From Microbacterium sp. CBA3102 (GTDB taxonomy: Bacteria > Actinomycetota > Actinomycetes > Actinomycetales > Microbacteriaceae): a stretch of DNA of 64,000 nucleotides. Location: assembly GCF_007954505.1 (NCBI RefSeq), contig NZ_CP042412.1, forward strand, positions 806,001 through 870,000, read 5' to 3'. Position 1 is the first letter of the stretch. Each line of letters begins with the position of its first letter. The notes beneath the pieces are model-generated. The model made no database searches. It was not told the DNA's origin and saw only the letters and a program-made list of their open reading frames with translations. A program made the translations under genes and the position numbers. This document shows, one piece after another, positions 17,266 to 25,584 of this stretch.

Positions 17266-17889
17266 TCAGAGCAGACCGGTGTCGCGGGCGATGGCGATGG
17301 CGCGGGCACGACTGTCGGCGCCGAGCTTCTCGAACACGTGCACGAGGTGCGTCTTCACGGTGGCCTCCGTCACGAACAGGGTCTTCGCGATCTCGCGGTT
17401 CGAGGCGCCCGTGTCGAGCAGCCGGAGCACCGCCAGCTCGCGTTCGGTCAGCCGCACCCGCGGTGCGCGCATGACCTGCACGACCCGTTCGCTGAGTTCC
17501 GGGGTGAGCACGAGTCCTCCGGCGGCCGCCTGACGGATCGCGCGGACGATGTCTTCGGGGGCCACATCCTTCAGCAGGTACCCGGAGGCGCCGGCTTCGA
17601 TCGCTCCGAGGATCTCGGCGTCACGGTCGAACGTGGTCAGGATGAGGACGGCGGGCGCCGGATCCAGCCCGCGGAGCGCGGCCGTCGTCTGCACGCCGTT
17701 CATGCCGTCGCCGAGCCGCAGATCGCAGAGCACGACGTCCGGATGCAGGTGTCGCGCGAGAGCCACGGCCTCCTCGCCGGAGGCGGACTCCCCGACCACC
17801 TCGACGTCGTCACGATGGTCGAACAGCGAGCGCACTCCGGCCCGGACGATGGGATGGTCGTCGACGAGCAGCACGCGTACGGCGGTCAT
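17266..17889 (-). CDS. NarL/FixJ-type response regulator
   Basis: 207 residues. The receiver domain (1-120) has VDDHP at residues 9-13, the phosphoacceptor Asp56 in VVLCDLRLGDG, and the conserved Lys near GYLLKDVAPED. The C-terminal LuxR-type helix-turn-helix (about 145-205) reads LTERELAVLRLLDTGASNREIAKTLFVTEATVKTHLVHVFEKL. Its ATG overlaps the stop of the histidine kinase gene by ATGA, so the two form a coupled two-component pair downstream of the MMPL exporter gene, which it may regulate. Confidence 0.93.
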   Translation of the reverse strand: MTAVRVLLVDDHPIVRAGVRSLFDHRDDVEVVGESASGEEAVALARHLHPDVVLCDLRLGDGMNGVQTTAALRGLDPAPAVLILTTFDRDAEILGAIEAGASGYLLKDVAPEDIVRAIRQAAAGGLVLTPELSERVVQVMRAPRVRLTERELAVLRLLDTGASNREIAKTLFVTEATVKTHLVHVFEKLGADSRARAIAIARDTGLL

Positions 17890-19193
17890 GCCGTGCCTTC
17901 CGTCCGCTGCGCCGGCACTGTTCCACCGAGCGGGACATGGGCCGACAGCGCGGTGCCGTCGCCCGCGGCGCTCTCCACGTCGAGCCCTCCGCCGAGCTCC
18001 CGCAGCCGCGCGCGCATCGAGCGCAGCCCGTAGCCCCCGCCCGTGCTGCCGATTCCGCCCTGCGTGTCCCAGCGCCGGGCATCGAAGCCGACTCCGTCGT
18101 CGACGATGTCGAGCCGCACCGCGTCACCGGCGTCGGCCAGGGTGACCACGACGCGAGAGGCCTCGGCATGGGACCGGACGTTCGCGAGAGCGGACTGCGC
18201 CGTCCGCAACAGGGCGACCTCCGCGTCGATGCCGAGCGCCGGGAGGTCGTCGTCGGCGTTCAGCGTCCCCTCGATCCCGGTCTCTTCGGCCAGTCGTGCG
18301 AGCATGCGGGCGAGCGCGTCGCCGAGCGCGGTGGACTCGAGTTCGGCAGGCATCAGCGCGTTCACGATGCGCCGCGCGTCCGCCATCCCCTCCGTGGCGA
18401 GCGCACCGATCTGTTCGAGCGCGCGGGTGCGCTGTGCCGGATCATCCGCCTCCAGCGCCGACCGTGCCAGCATCCCGATCGAGGACACGCTCTGCGCGAC
18501 CGTGTCGTGGATGTCGCGAGAGACCCGGGTGCGTTCCGCGCTCGCCCCCGACTCGCGCTGGGTACGGGCGAGCTCGTCCTGCAGAGCCGCCATCTCCTCC
18601 TGCGTCGCGACGAGAGACGCGATCAGTCGACGCCTCTCCCGGCCGTCACGCACGAGCTCGAGGTACCCGCGGGAGATCCCCAGCGCGAAGACACCGCCGA
18701 CGAGAGGACCGATCACGTTCGCGTAGGTCGTGGTGCCGGTGTGCAGCAGCGGAGCGGTGACCACGACGGCGAGCACCACCACGCTCAGCAGCAGCGCCCA
18801 CCGCAGGCGCATCACGAAGCCGGCGAGCAGCCACAGCGGGAACGCGAGCCACACGAACTCCGGAGAGACCACGACCGCACCGAGCCAGATGAGCGTCAGC
18901 CCGAGCAGCCACCCGGTCGCCAGACGACGGTCGGAGGTCCGCTCGCCCAGCAGCAGGCCGCCGCCGTACCAGCCGAGGAAGACGAGCGAGAGGGCGAGCA
19001 CCCACGGCAGCGGGACGCCGTCGGCGGCTGCACGCCAGGCGCCGATCGCGACCAGCACGACCGTGATGACGGCCTGGCCGATCCGGATCGACCCGACCAG
19101 GCTCGCCCACGTGCGCGGCGCGCGGATCCCTGCCGCGGGGTCGACGCGGCCGGGACGCTCAGCCCGCGTCTGCGGGGACGGCGACTGCGGCAT
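17886..19193 (-). CDS. sensor histidine kinase (HisKA_3 type)
   Basis: About 435 residues. The start at MPQSPSPQTR follows GGGGGAGAA, a good ribosome binding site; an earlier in-frame ATG at 19250 is possible but lies inside the MMPL gene. Four to six hydrophobic segments cover about residues 35-150. The phosphoacceptor His lies in VSRDIHDTVAQSVSSIGMLARSAL. A Bergerat-type ATPase follows with LRTAQSALANVRSHAEAS and DIVDDGVGFDA, GGGYGLRSMRARLRELGG. The family phosphorylates NarL-type regulators. The upstream MMPL gene overlaps its 5' end by 35 bases, and the regulator gene its 3' end. Confidence 0.9.
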   Translation of the reverse strand: MPQSPSPQTRAERPGRVDPAAGIRAPRTWASLVGSIRIGQAVITVVLVAIGAWRAAADGVPLPWVLALSLVFLGWYGGGLLLGERTSDRRLATGWLLGLTLIWLGAVVVSPEFVWLAFPLWLLAGFVMRLRWALLLSVVVLAVVVTAPLLHTGTTTYANVIGPLVGGVFALGISRGYLELVRDGRERRRLIASLVATQEEMAALQDELARTQRESGASAERTRVSRDIHDTVAQSVSSIGMLARSALEADDPAQRTRALEQIGALATEGMADARRIVNALMPAELESTALGDALARMLARLAEETGIEGTLNADDDLPALGIDAEVALLRTAQSALANVRSHAEASRVVVTLADAGDAVRLDIVDDGVGFDARRWDTQGGIGSTGGGYGLRSMRARLRELGGGLDVESAAGDGTALSAHVPLGGTVPAQRTEGTA

Positions 19194-21288
19194 CCTCGTA
19201 TTCTCCCCCGCGCGGGTGGTCTCCGTGTCGATCGGCGCGGGATCCGGCACCCCCGACCTTCCGCGGCCACCACATCCGTTCGCCGACGAGGGCGAACAAC
19301 GCAGGGACCACCAGGGTGCGCACGACGAAGGTGTCGACGAGCACCCCGATCCCGACGATGAGCCCGATCTGTCCGAGCGTGACCAGGGGCAGCAACCCGA
19401 GCGCCGCGAACACCGCCGCGAGCACGACTCCGGCGCTGGTGATCACCCCACCCGTCGCGGTGACCGCTCGCACCATCCCCTGCCGCGTCCCGACCGTCAG
19501 CGCCTCGATCCTGGCGCGATGGACGAGGAAGATCGTGTAGTCGATCCCGAGCGCCACGAGGAACAGGAACGACAGCAGCGGCACCTGCAGGTCGAGCGAC
19601 TCCCATCCGAACACGACCCGGCTCAGCCACGTGCCCGCACCGATCGCCGCGACCGCGCTGAGGATGTTCACCGCGAGCAGCAGCACCGGTGCCACCAGGG
19701 AGCGCAGCAGCACGATGAGCACGAGCAGGCTGACCGCGAGCACGAGCGGGACGATGAGCAGCAGATCGCGCTGATTGCCGTCGCGCGCGTCGAGATCTGC
19801 GGCGACGGGCCCCCCGACCGCGGCATCCGCCTCCGGTACCGACGCCGCGGCCTCTCGCACGGCACGGACCAGATCGAGACTTTCGGTCGTGCCCGGTGCC
19901 GGCTCTCCGACGACGAGCAGACGGGTGAGCGCGCCGTCGCTGCTGTCGCCCGTGGCCGACACCCGCAGCACACCCGGCACGTCGTCGATCGCCGCGGCCA
20001 GCGCCTCGGCCTCCGCCGTCCCCCCGATCACGACCATCGGCTGCGCCTCGCCTGCGGGGAAGTGATCCCCGAGCGTCGTCAGCCCCGCGGCGGACTCCGA
20101 CGCGACCCGGAACTTCTCGACCTGGGTGAGCCCGACGGATGCCCCGGCCAGACCGCCGGCGAGGACACCGAGGAGCGCGAGGCCGCCGACCAGCGGCACC
20201 CACGGGCGACGGGAGACGCGCTGTGCCACCACGCCCCACACGCGCCCCGTGACGGCGGTGTCGCCCACGCGCGGCGCGAACGGCCAGAAGAGCCGACGAC
20301 CGCACACGGCGAGCGCCGGCGGGAGCACCAGCAGCACGGCGGCGAGCGCGATCAGGAGTCCGACGGCCGAGGCGATACCGAGCCCCCGCGTGCCCGGGAT
20401 CACGGCGAGGGCCAGCGTCGACAGCGCAAGGACCACGGTGACGTTCGAGGCGACGATCGCCGGAGCGGTGGCCCGCCACGCGGCGACCAGGGCGCGGCGG
20501 TGATCGGCCTCACGGGCGAGCTCTTCGCGATAGCGCGAGATGAGCAGGAGGGCGTAGTTCGTCCCGGCCCCGAACACGAGCACGCTGACGATGCCGGAAT
20601 CGAACTGCAGACCAAGCCCGGCGCCGATCGCGGCGGTCGCCTTGTTCGCCAGCTGATCGGCCAGCGCGACGACGACGAGCGGGATCATCCAGAGCACGGG
20701 TGAACGGTAGGTGACGATGAGCAGCAGTGCGACGATCCCGAGGGTCACGATCAGCAAGGTGAAGTCGGCGCCGTCGAACGCGGAGGCGACGTCCACACCG
20801 AACGCGGGACCACCGGTGACCTGCACACCGACGCCGTCGATCGGATGCGCCGCCACCGTGTCGCGCAGAGCGTGCACGGCCTCCGCGGCGGCATCATCAC
20901 CGCCGTCGAGCGTCAGCGTCGCCTGGATCGCTGCGGCCTCGCCGTCGTCGCTGACGATCGGACCACGCGGTTCGTGTCCGGTCTCCTCCTCGACGTCGGC
21001 CGCGAGGGCACCGAGGGCGGTGAGGTCGGCGTCGCGGAGCTCCCCGCCGTCGTCACGGGCGGCGACCAGCAGCACCGTGTGCTCGTCCGCGTCGGGGAAC
21101 TGTTCGGCGAGCATCGCCGCCTGTGCGGATTCCGAGTCGGGCGGGGCGACGTCGGTGCCGGCGGGAAGCGACGCCCGTCCGAGCGCACCGAGGAGGGCGG
21201 TGAAGGCGATCACCGCGATCAGCAGGGAGACCCACGCGCCGCGACGGGAGGTGAGCCACAGGGGGAGGGAGCGGAGGGTGCGGAGCAT
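19159..21288 (-). CDS. MMPL/RND-family transporter
   Basis: About 709 residues, starting MLRTLRSLPLWLTSRRGAWVSLLIAVIAFTALLG. Two large extracytoplasmic regions alternate with two blocks of about six hydrophobic segments, the pattern of MMPL/RND proteins that export lipids or hydrophobic peptides by proton force. The second block begins near DLDARDGNQRDLLLIVPLVLAVS and carries VLLRSLVAPVLLLAVNILSAV and ALGIDYTIFLVHRARIE. The C-terminal tail is polar and acidic. It is the first gene of the operon with the histidine kinase and response regulator. The exported substrate is unknown, as for most small MMPL proteins in this group. Confidence 0.9.
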   Translation of the reverse strand: MLRTLRSLPLWLTSRRGAWVSLLIAVIAFTALLGALGRASLPAGTDVAPPDSESAQAAMLAEQFPDADEHTVLLVAARDDGGELRDADLTALGALAADVEEETGHEPRGPIVSDDGEAAAIQATLTLDGGDDAAAEAVHALRDTVAAHPIDGVGVQVTGGPAFGVDVASAFDGADFTLLIVTLGIVALLLIVTYRSPVLWMIPLVVVALADQLANKATAAIGAGLGLQFDSGIVSVLVFGAGTNYALLLISRYREELAREADHRRALVAAWRATAPAIVASNVTVVLALSTLALAVIPGTRGLGIASAVGLLIALAAVLLVLPPALAVCGRRLFWPFAPRVGDTAVTGRVWGVVAQRVSRRPWVPLVGGLALLGVLAGGLAGASVGLTQVEKFRVASESAAGLTTLGDHFPAGEAQPMVVIGGTAEAEALAAAIDDVPGVLRVSATGDSSDGALTRLLVVGEPAPGTTESLDLVRAVREAAASVPEADAAVGGPVAADLDARDGNQRDLLLIVPLVLAVSLLVLIVLLRSLVAPVLLLAVNILSAVAAIGAGTWLSRVVFGWESLDLQVPLLSFLFLVALGIDYTIFLVHRARIEALTVGTRQGMVRAVTATGGVITSAGVVLAAVFAALGLLPLVTLGQIGLIVGIGVLVDTFVVRTLVVPALFALVGERMWWPRKVGGAGSRADRHGDHPRGGEYEDAAVAVPADAG

Positions 21289-21402
21289 GGATCCAGTCCA
21301 GCCGCCGCGACTCCCCGGCGGATCGCGCGCGGGGCGGAGACGGGTCTCCACCCTTCGATGGATCCGCTCCGGGCGGGATGCGGCCTGGGTATCGTGAGGC
21401 GG

Positions 21403-22056
21403 GTGACCTCCGTCCGCAGCTATCCCGCCACCATCGCCGCCGCGGTCGAGCACGAGACGGTCATCCGCAAGTCGCGCTTCCTCACGCACGTCGAGCCCGT
21501 GACCTCGGTCGAGCAGGCGGAGGCGGTGATCGCAGGGATCCGCAAGAGGGCCTGGGACGCGAACCACAACTGCACCGCGATGGTCACCGGCCTGCTCGGC
21601 GATCAGGCCCGGTCGTCGGATGACGGGGAGCCCTCGGGCACGGCCGGGATCCCGATGCTGGAAGTGCTGCGTCGGCGTGACCTGACCGACGTGGTCGCCG
21701 TGGTGACGCGGTACTTCGGCGGGGTGAAGCTCGGGGCGGGAGGGCTCGTGCGCGCTTACTCCTCCGCGGTGTCGGAGACCCTCGACCAGGCGGCCCTCGT
21801 GCGCAGGGCAGCGCTGCGGCAGGTGACGCTCGAGGTGCCGCACGCCGACGCGGGTCGCTACGACAACCTGCTGCGCGAGTGGGCGGCTCATCACGGCGCG
21901 ACGCTTGGTGAACCGACCTATGCCACGACGGCCACGCTCGAGCTGTGGGCCCCGCAGACGGAGCTCCCTCGACTCACCGACGATCTGGCCGCTGCGTCCG
22001 CGGGAGCTGTCGTCCCGGTGCTCGGCGTCGAGCGCATCGTCGACGTGCCGGCCTGA
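21403..22056 (+). CDS. YigZ/IMPACT-family protein
   Basis: About 217 residues from the GTG giving VTSVRSYPATIA, after GAGGCGG. The signature DDGEPSGTAGIPMLEVLRRRDLTDVVAVVTRYFGGVKLGAGGLVRAYSSAVSETL is the core of the IMPACT/YigZ family. The C-terminal part (about 140-217) is the usual DUF1949-type alpha-beta domain. The cellular role of the bacterial members is not settled: a translation-related or RNA-binding role has been proposed for the eukaryotic IMPACT. The start is supported by position only; a GTG slightly upstream (21394) is also possible. Confidence 0.88.
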   Translation: MTSVRSYPATIAAAVEHETVIRKSRFLTHVEPVTSVEQAEAVIAGIRKRAWDANHNCTAMVTGLLGDQARSSDDGEPSGTAGIPMLEVLRRRDLTDVVAVVTRYFGGVKLGAGGLVRAYSSAVSETLDQAALVRRAALRQVTLEVPHADAGRYDNLLREWAAHHGATLGEPTYATTATLELWAPQTELPRLTDDLAAASAGAVVPVLGVERIVDVPA

Positions 22057-22059
22057 CCC

Positions 22060-22076
22060 CCTTCGAATCGCGAAGG
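22060..22076. repeat. short hairpin related to the 60-base intergenic repeat
   Basis: CCTTCG-AATCG-CGAAGG forms a small stem-loop just after the YigZ stop, and its CTTCGAATCGCG matches the first bases of copy A at 6950. It may be a truncated member of the same repeat or an intrinsic terminator. There is no T-run. Confidence 0.35.
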
Positions 22077-22125
22077 AAGCCAGTCGGGTGGATATCCTGG
22101 ATGCCGCGGTCGCGGAGGGAGAGCG

Positions 22126-23046
22126 ATGTTCGACAGTCCGCTCTCGGCGTCGGCCTATGAGGTCCTCGGCGTCGACCCGTCGATCGATGAGGACGGGTTG
22201 CGCCGCGCCTACCGCCTGCGCCTCCGGCAGACCCATCCGGACACGGGCGGCGACGCCGCTGTCTTCATCCAGGTGCAGCGCGCGTGGGAACTGGTCGGCA
22301 CCGTCGAGAGCCGCGCCGCCTACGACCGCCGAACCGGCGTGACCCACGATGCCGGTGCCGAGTGGAGCGGATGGCGACCGCCGGCCGCTCGCACCGACAC
22401 ACGTCCGCGCGCCCGTGCCTACGGCCACCCCGGAGGCTGGCGCCGGGAGCGCTACTTGGCGCTCATCCGCGAATGGGCGGGACGCGGCGTCGACGTGCCC
22501 GACCCCTACGACCCCGCCCTGGTGCGCTCGGCACCGCGTGACGTGCGCCGCCTCCTCGCCGATGCCCTCGCGGAAGAGGCGACGGCGCGCACGGTCGCCG
22601 ACCTCGGCATGGGTTACACCGTCTGGCACGACGTCGTGGCCGGAGCAGACGCCGACGACAAGCTCGACCACGTGATCCTCGGCCCCTCGGGTCTGTACGG
22701 CGTGATGTCGGAGGACTTCGGCGGGGTCGTCGGCTTCCGTCGCGGCGAGATCACCGGACCGAGCCTCGGCACGCGGGCGCCCGTCACCGCGGCCCTCCGC
22801 CGGATGCGAACGATCGCCAAGGCCGCACGCGTCCGATTCAGCGGCGCCATCGTGGTGCTGCCCGATGACGACCTCGCCCAGGCCGTCACATCGTTGGGCA
22901 CCAGTCGCGGAGTCCCGGTCGTGGTGGTGCGCCGCAGTGCGCTCGCCATGGTGCTGCGTCAGGGTGTGCCGCACGCGCGCGCGATCGGCGGCAACGAGCT
23001 GTTCGACGTCCGGACGCGCCTGCAGCAGACCGTCCGCTTCGTCTGA
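22126..23046 (+). CDS. J-domain protein with NERD-like C-terminal domain
   Basis: 306 residues. The N-terminal J domain (about 5-70) has AYEVLGVDPSIDEDGLRRAYRLRLRQTHPDTGG with the HPD tripeptide at 37-39, which stimulates an Hsp70 ATPase. The C-terminal half (about 140-250) has ...YTVWHDVVAGADADDKLDHVILGPSGLYGV..., which resembles the core of nuclease-related NERD domains (h-D-H-V-v-v-G-P-s-G-v). The motif after this, MSEDFGGVVGF, lacks the lysine that belongs to the usual nuclease-type catalytic set, so it may have lost cleavage activity. The combination suggests a chaperone adaptor that binds nucleic acid or tagged ends. The linker is rich in Pro/Arg/Thr. Confidence 0.7.
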   Translation: MFDSPLSASAYEVLGVDPSIDEDGLRRAYRLRLRQTHPDTGGDAAVFIQVQRAWELVGTVESRAAYDRRTGVTHDAGAEWSGWRPPAARTDTRPRARAYGHPGGWRRERYLALIREWAGRGVDVPDPYDPALVRSAPRDVRRLLADALAEEATARTVADLGMGYTVWHDVVAGADADDKLDHVILGPSGLYGVMSEDFGGVVGFRRGEITGPSLGTRAPVTAALRRMRTIAKAARVRFSGAIVVLPDDDLAQAVTSLGTSRGVPVVVVRRSALAMVLRQGVPHARAIGGNELFDVRTRLQQTVRFV

Positions 23047-23062
23047 CCTCCCGGTCCTCCGC

Positions 23063-23122
23063 TTTCGGATCGCGCGAACGGTCGTATCCAGCGTCTTCGT
23101 CGCGCCGTTCGGGTGATTCGAA
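23063..23122. repeat. 60-base intergenic hairpin repeat, copy B
   Basis: Gap-free alignment with 6950-7009, sharing the outer stem (CGGATCGCGCGAACGG pairs with CCGTTCGGGTGATTCG). The base changes in the stem are compensatory: AATGG/CCATT in copy A, AACGG/CCGTT here. It lies between the J-domain gene and the LacI promoter. Confidence 0.55.
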
Positions 23123-23158
23123 CGCCGACACGACCGGACAGGACCGCCGACAGGACCG

Positions 23159-23188
23159 TTGACATCCGGAATCAAACCGGTTTACACT
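23159..23188 (+). promoter_or_regulatory. sigma-70-type promoter of the LacI operon
   Basis: TTGACA at 23159-23164 and TACACT at 23183-23188 with an 18-base spacer make a strong consensus promoter. The first operator copy lies between the two hexamers and the second begins three bases after the -10, so repressor binding would block polymerase. Confidence 0.75.
23172..23185. promoter_or_regulatory. LacI-type operator 1
   Basis: TCAAACCGGTTTAC contains AAACCGGTTT, a ten-base palindrome with a central CG, the usual form of LacI/GalR-family operators. It overlaps the spacer of the promoter. Confidence 0.8.
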
Positions 23189-23190
23189 CA

Positions 23191-23204
23191 TCAAACCGGT
23201 TCAC
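23191..23204. promoter_or_regulatory. LacI-type operator 2
   Basis: TCAAACCGGTTCAC is a near-identical second copy, 19 bases from the first centre to centre, lying at the expected transcription start. Two copies two turns apart on the same face would allow cooperative binding by the regulator encoded next. Confidence 0.8.
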
Positions 23205-23241
23205 GCTGTACATCTCTGTGCCGGGTCCACGAGGAGGTGGC

Positions 23242-24246
23242 ATGAGCCGCACGACGATCGCCGATGTCGCCCGGGAAGCCGGCGTCACGAAGGCCACGGT
23301 CTCGCATGCCCTGAGCGGCAACCGCCCCATCTCCGAGGAGACGCGGGCGAAGGTGCTCGCCGCGGCCGAGAAGCTGGACTGGGCCCCGAGCCAGAGCGCA
23401 CGGGCACTCGCCACCCGCCGGGCCAACGCCATCGCCGTGGTGCTCGCCCGCGACCCGGAGGTCATCGCGAACGACTCCTTCTTCCCGGCCTTCATCGCCG
23501 GGGTCGAGTCGGTGCTCGCGGAGACCGAGACGGCACTCCTGCTCCAGGTCGTCCCCGACCGCCACGCCGAGGAACGGGCGTACCGCACGCTGACCCATGG
23601 CAGGGCCGACGGGGCACTCCTGCTCGATCTGCGTACCGACGACTGGCGCGTGCCGTTCCTCGACGACCTCGGCCTGCCGACCGTGCTGGTGGGCGCCTAC
23701 GACCAGCCGACCGGGTTCTCGTGCGTGCGCACCGACGATGCCGCACCGATCCGCGAGCTCGTCGCACACCTCCGCGCCGCCGGGCACGGACGCATCGCCC
23801 ACGTCTCCGGCCCCCTCGACTACGTGCACTCGAAGGCACGCGCCGAGGCGTACGTCGAGGCGGTCGGCGACGACGAGCTGCTCCGCGAGGGCGACTTCAC
23901 GGCCGCGAGCGGGCGCGCCCGCACCGCCGAGCTCCTCGCCCTGCCCGACCGGCCGACCGCGATCCTCTACTCGAACGACACCATGGCGATCGCCGGCCTC
24001 TCCTATGCACGCGCACAGGGACTCTCGATTCCCCAGGACCTCGCGATCTCCGGATTCGACGACGATCACCTCTCCGCCCACCTGTCGCCGGCGTTGACCA
24101 GCGTCTCCTCTGATCCCGCCGCCCGGGGCCGCGCCGCCGCCCGGCTCCTGCGGGCGGAGATCATCGGAGCGCCGCCGCGCACCGAGGTCGTCGACTGCAA
24201 CGTCGTGCACTTCCGGGAGAGCACCGGGTCGGCAGCACCCGCCTGA
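23242..24246 (+). CDS. LacI-family transcriptional repressor
   Basis: About 334 residues from the ATG after GAGGAGGTGGC, an ideal ribosome binding site. The N-terminal helix-turn-helix TTIADVAREAGVTKATVSHALSGNRPISEETRAKVLAAAEKLDWAPSQSARALATRR is the LacI signature. The rest is a periplasmic-binding-protein-like effector domain, with the sugar presumably acting as inducer. Two AAACCGGTTT operators lie in its promoter, so it represses itself and, being the first gene of the same transcript, the transport operon. No separate operator is seen in front of the following gene. Confidence 0.93.
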   Translation: MSRTTIADVAREAGVTKATVSHALSGNRPISEETRAKVLAAAEKLDWAPSQSARALATRRANAIAVVLARDPEVIANDSFFPAFIAGVESVLAETETALLLQVVPDRHAEERAYRTLTHGRADGALLLDLRTDDWRVPFLDDLGLPTVLVGAYDQPTGFSCVRTDDAAPIRELVAHLRAAGHGRIAHVSGPLDYVHSKARAEAYVEAVGDDELLREGDFTAASGRARTAELLALPDRPTAILYSNDTMAIAGLSYARAQGLSIPQDLAISGFDDDHLSAHLSPALTSVSSDPAARGRAAARLLRAEIIGAPPRTEVVDCNVVHFRESTGSAAPA

Positions 24247-24314
24247 CCGCACCACCACCTACCGCACCACCCCACGGCCATGCAGCCGTACCCCGCAGTG
24301 TCAAGGAGGACATC

Positions 24315-25580
24315 ATGAAGAAGTTCCGCGCAATCGCCCTGATCGGCGCCACGGCTCTCGTCGCCACCGGATGCTCGGCCGGAGGCGGTGGCGGGGAGGG
24401 ATCCGCCGACGGCACCGGCCCCATCAGCGTCTGGCTCTCCAACAACGAGCAGGAGGTCGCCTGGGGCACCGCCGTCGTCGAGGCCTGGAACGCCGAGCAT
24501 CCCGACGAGCAGGTGAAGGCACAGGAGATCCCCGCCGGATCGTCGTCGGAAGAGGCCATCACCGCCGCGATCACCGCCGGCACCGCGCCCTGCCTCGTCT
24601 ACAACGTGGCCCCTGCCGCGGTCTCGGGCTGGGTCAAGCAGGGAGGTCTCGTCGACCTCAGCGCGATCGACGGGGGCGCCGACTACATCACCGAGCGCGG
24701 CGGCGACGTCGACGCCTATGCCAGTGACGGCAGCTTTTACCAGCTGCCCTGGAAGTCGAACCCGGTGATGGTCATGTACAACAAGGCGCTCTTCGAAGCC
24801 GCCGGCATCGACCCCGAAGACCCGCAGATGAACACCTACGACTCCTTCCTCGAAGGCTCGCGCGCGATCGTCGACTCCGGTGTGCAGAGCGCCATCTGGC
24901 CCGCTCCGACCAGCGAGTTCTACCAGCCGTGGTTCGACTTCTATCCGCTGTACCTGGCCGAGACGGACGGCACGATGCTGGTAGAAGACGGCAAGGCCAC
25001 GTTCGACTCGGACGCCGGGCGCACGGTCTCCGAGTTCTGGAAGACCTTCTACGACGAGAAGCTGTCGCCGAACGAGGCGTCGACCGACGACGCGATGTCG
25101 GCCGGCACCACCGCCATGCAGCTCGCCGGCCCCTGGGCCATCCCGTCGTACGCCGACACCGTCGACGTCGGCTTCATGCCCGTGCCGACGAGCGACGGCC
25201 GGGACAACCCCACGACCTTCGCCGACTCCAAGAGCGTGTCGATGTTCACGGCCTGTGAGAACCAGGGCACGGCGTGGGAGTTCCTGAAGTTCTCGACCAG
25301 CGAGGAGAGCGACGGACAGCTGCTCGAGGCGACCGGTCAGATGCCGATGCGCACCGGCCTCACCGACGCCTACGGCGACTACTTCGCCGCGAACCCGAAC
25401 TACGTGGCGTTCGCCGAGCAGGCCGAGAAGACCGCCGACGTCCCCAGCATCCCGAACTCCGTCGAGGCATGGCAGGCGTTCCGCGACGAGTACTCCTCCG
25501 CCGTGATCTTCGACAAGGAGTCGATCGACGACTTCCTCGGGAATGCGGCGACGAAGATCGACGAGCTCGTCGCCGAGTGA
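24315..25580 (+). CDS. ABC sugar-binding lipoprotein
   Basis: 421 residues. The N-terminus MKKFRAIALIGATALVATGCSAGG is a lipoprotein signal with lipobox LVATGC and Cys20 as the lipid anchor. The mature part is an extracellular family 1 solute-binding protein for carbohydrates (AWNAEHPDEQVKAQEIP, AGTTAMQLAGPWAIPSYA near the end). It delivers sugar to the two permeases. The start follows AAGGAGGACATC, a strong ribosome binding site, explaining high expression relative to the permeases. The GH130 enzyme downstream suggests mannosides or another glycoside as ligand. Confidence 0.9.
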   Translation: MKKFRAIALIGATALVATGCSAGGGGGEGSADGTGPISVWLSNNEQEVAWGTAVVEAWNAEHPDEQVKAQEIPAGSSSEEAITAAITAGTAPCLVYNVAPAAVSGWVKQGGLVDLSAIDGGADYITERGGDVDAYASDGSFYQLPWKSNPVMVMYNKALFEAAGIDPEDPQMNTYDSFLEGSRAIVDSGVQSAIWPAPTSEFYQPWFDFYPLYLAETDGTMLVEDGKATFDSDAGRTVSEFWKTFYDEKLSPNEASTDDAMSAGTTAMQLAGPWAIPSYADTVDVGFMPVPTSDGRDNPTTFADSKSVSMFTACENQGTAWEFLKFSTSEESDGQLLEATGQMPMRTGLTDAYGDYFAANPNYVAFAEQAEKTADVPSIPNSVEAWQAFRDEYSSAVIFDKESIDDFLGNAATKIDELVAE

Positions 25581-25584
25581 CATC

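Noticed and set aside
19159..23175. A very long reading frame of 1338 codons on the minus strand
   Set aside because: Only the first-half portion from 21288 downward resembles a protein (MMPL). The rest runs through the YigZ and J-domain genes in antisense and is Arg/His-rich, a shadow of GC-rich codon use.
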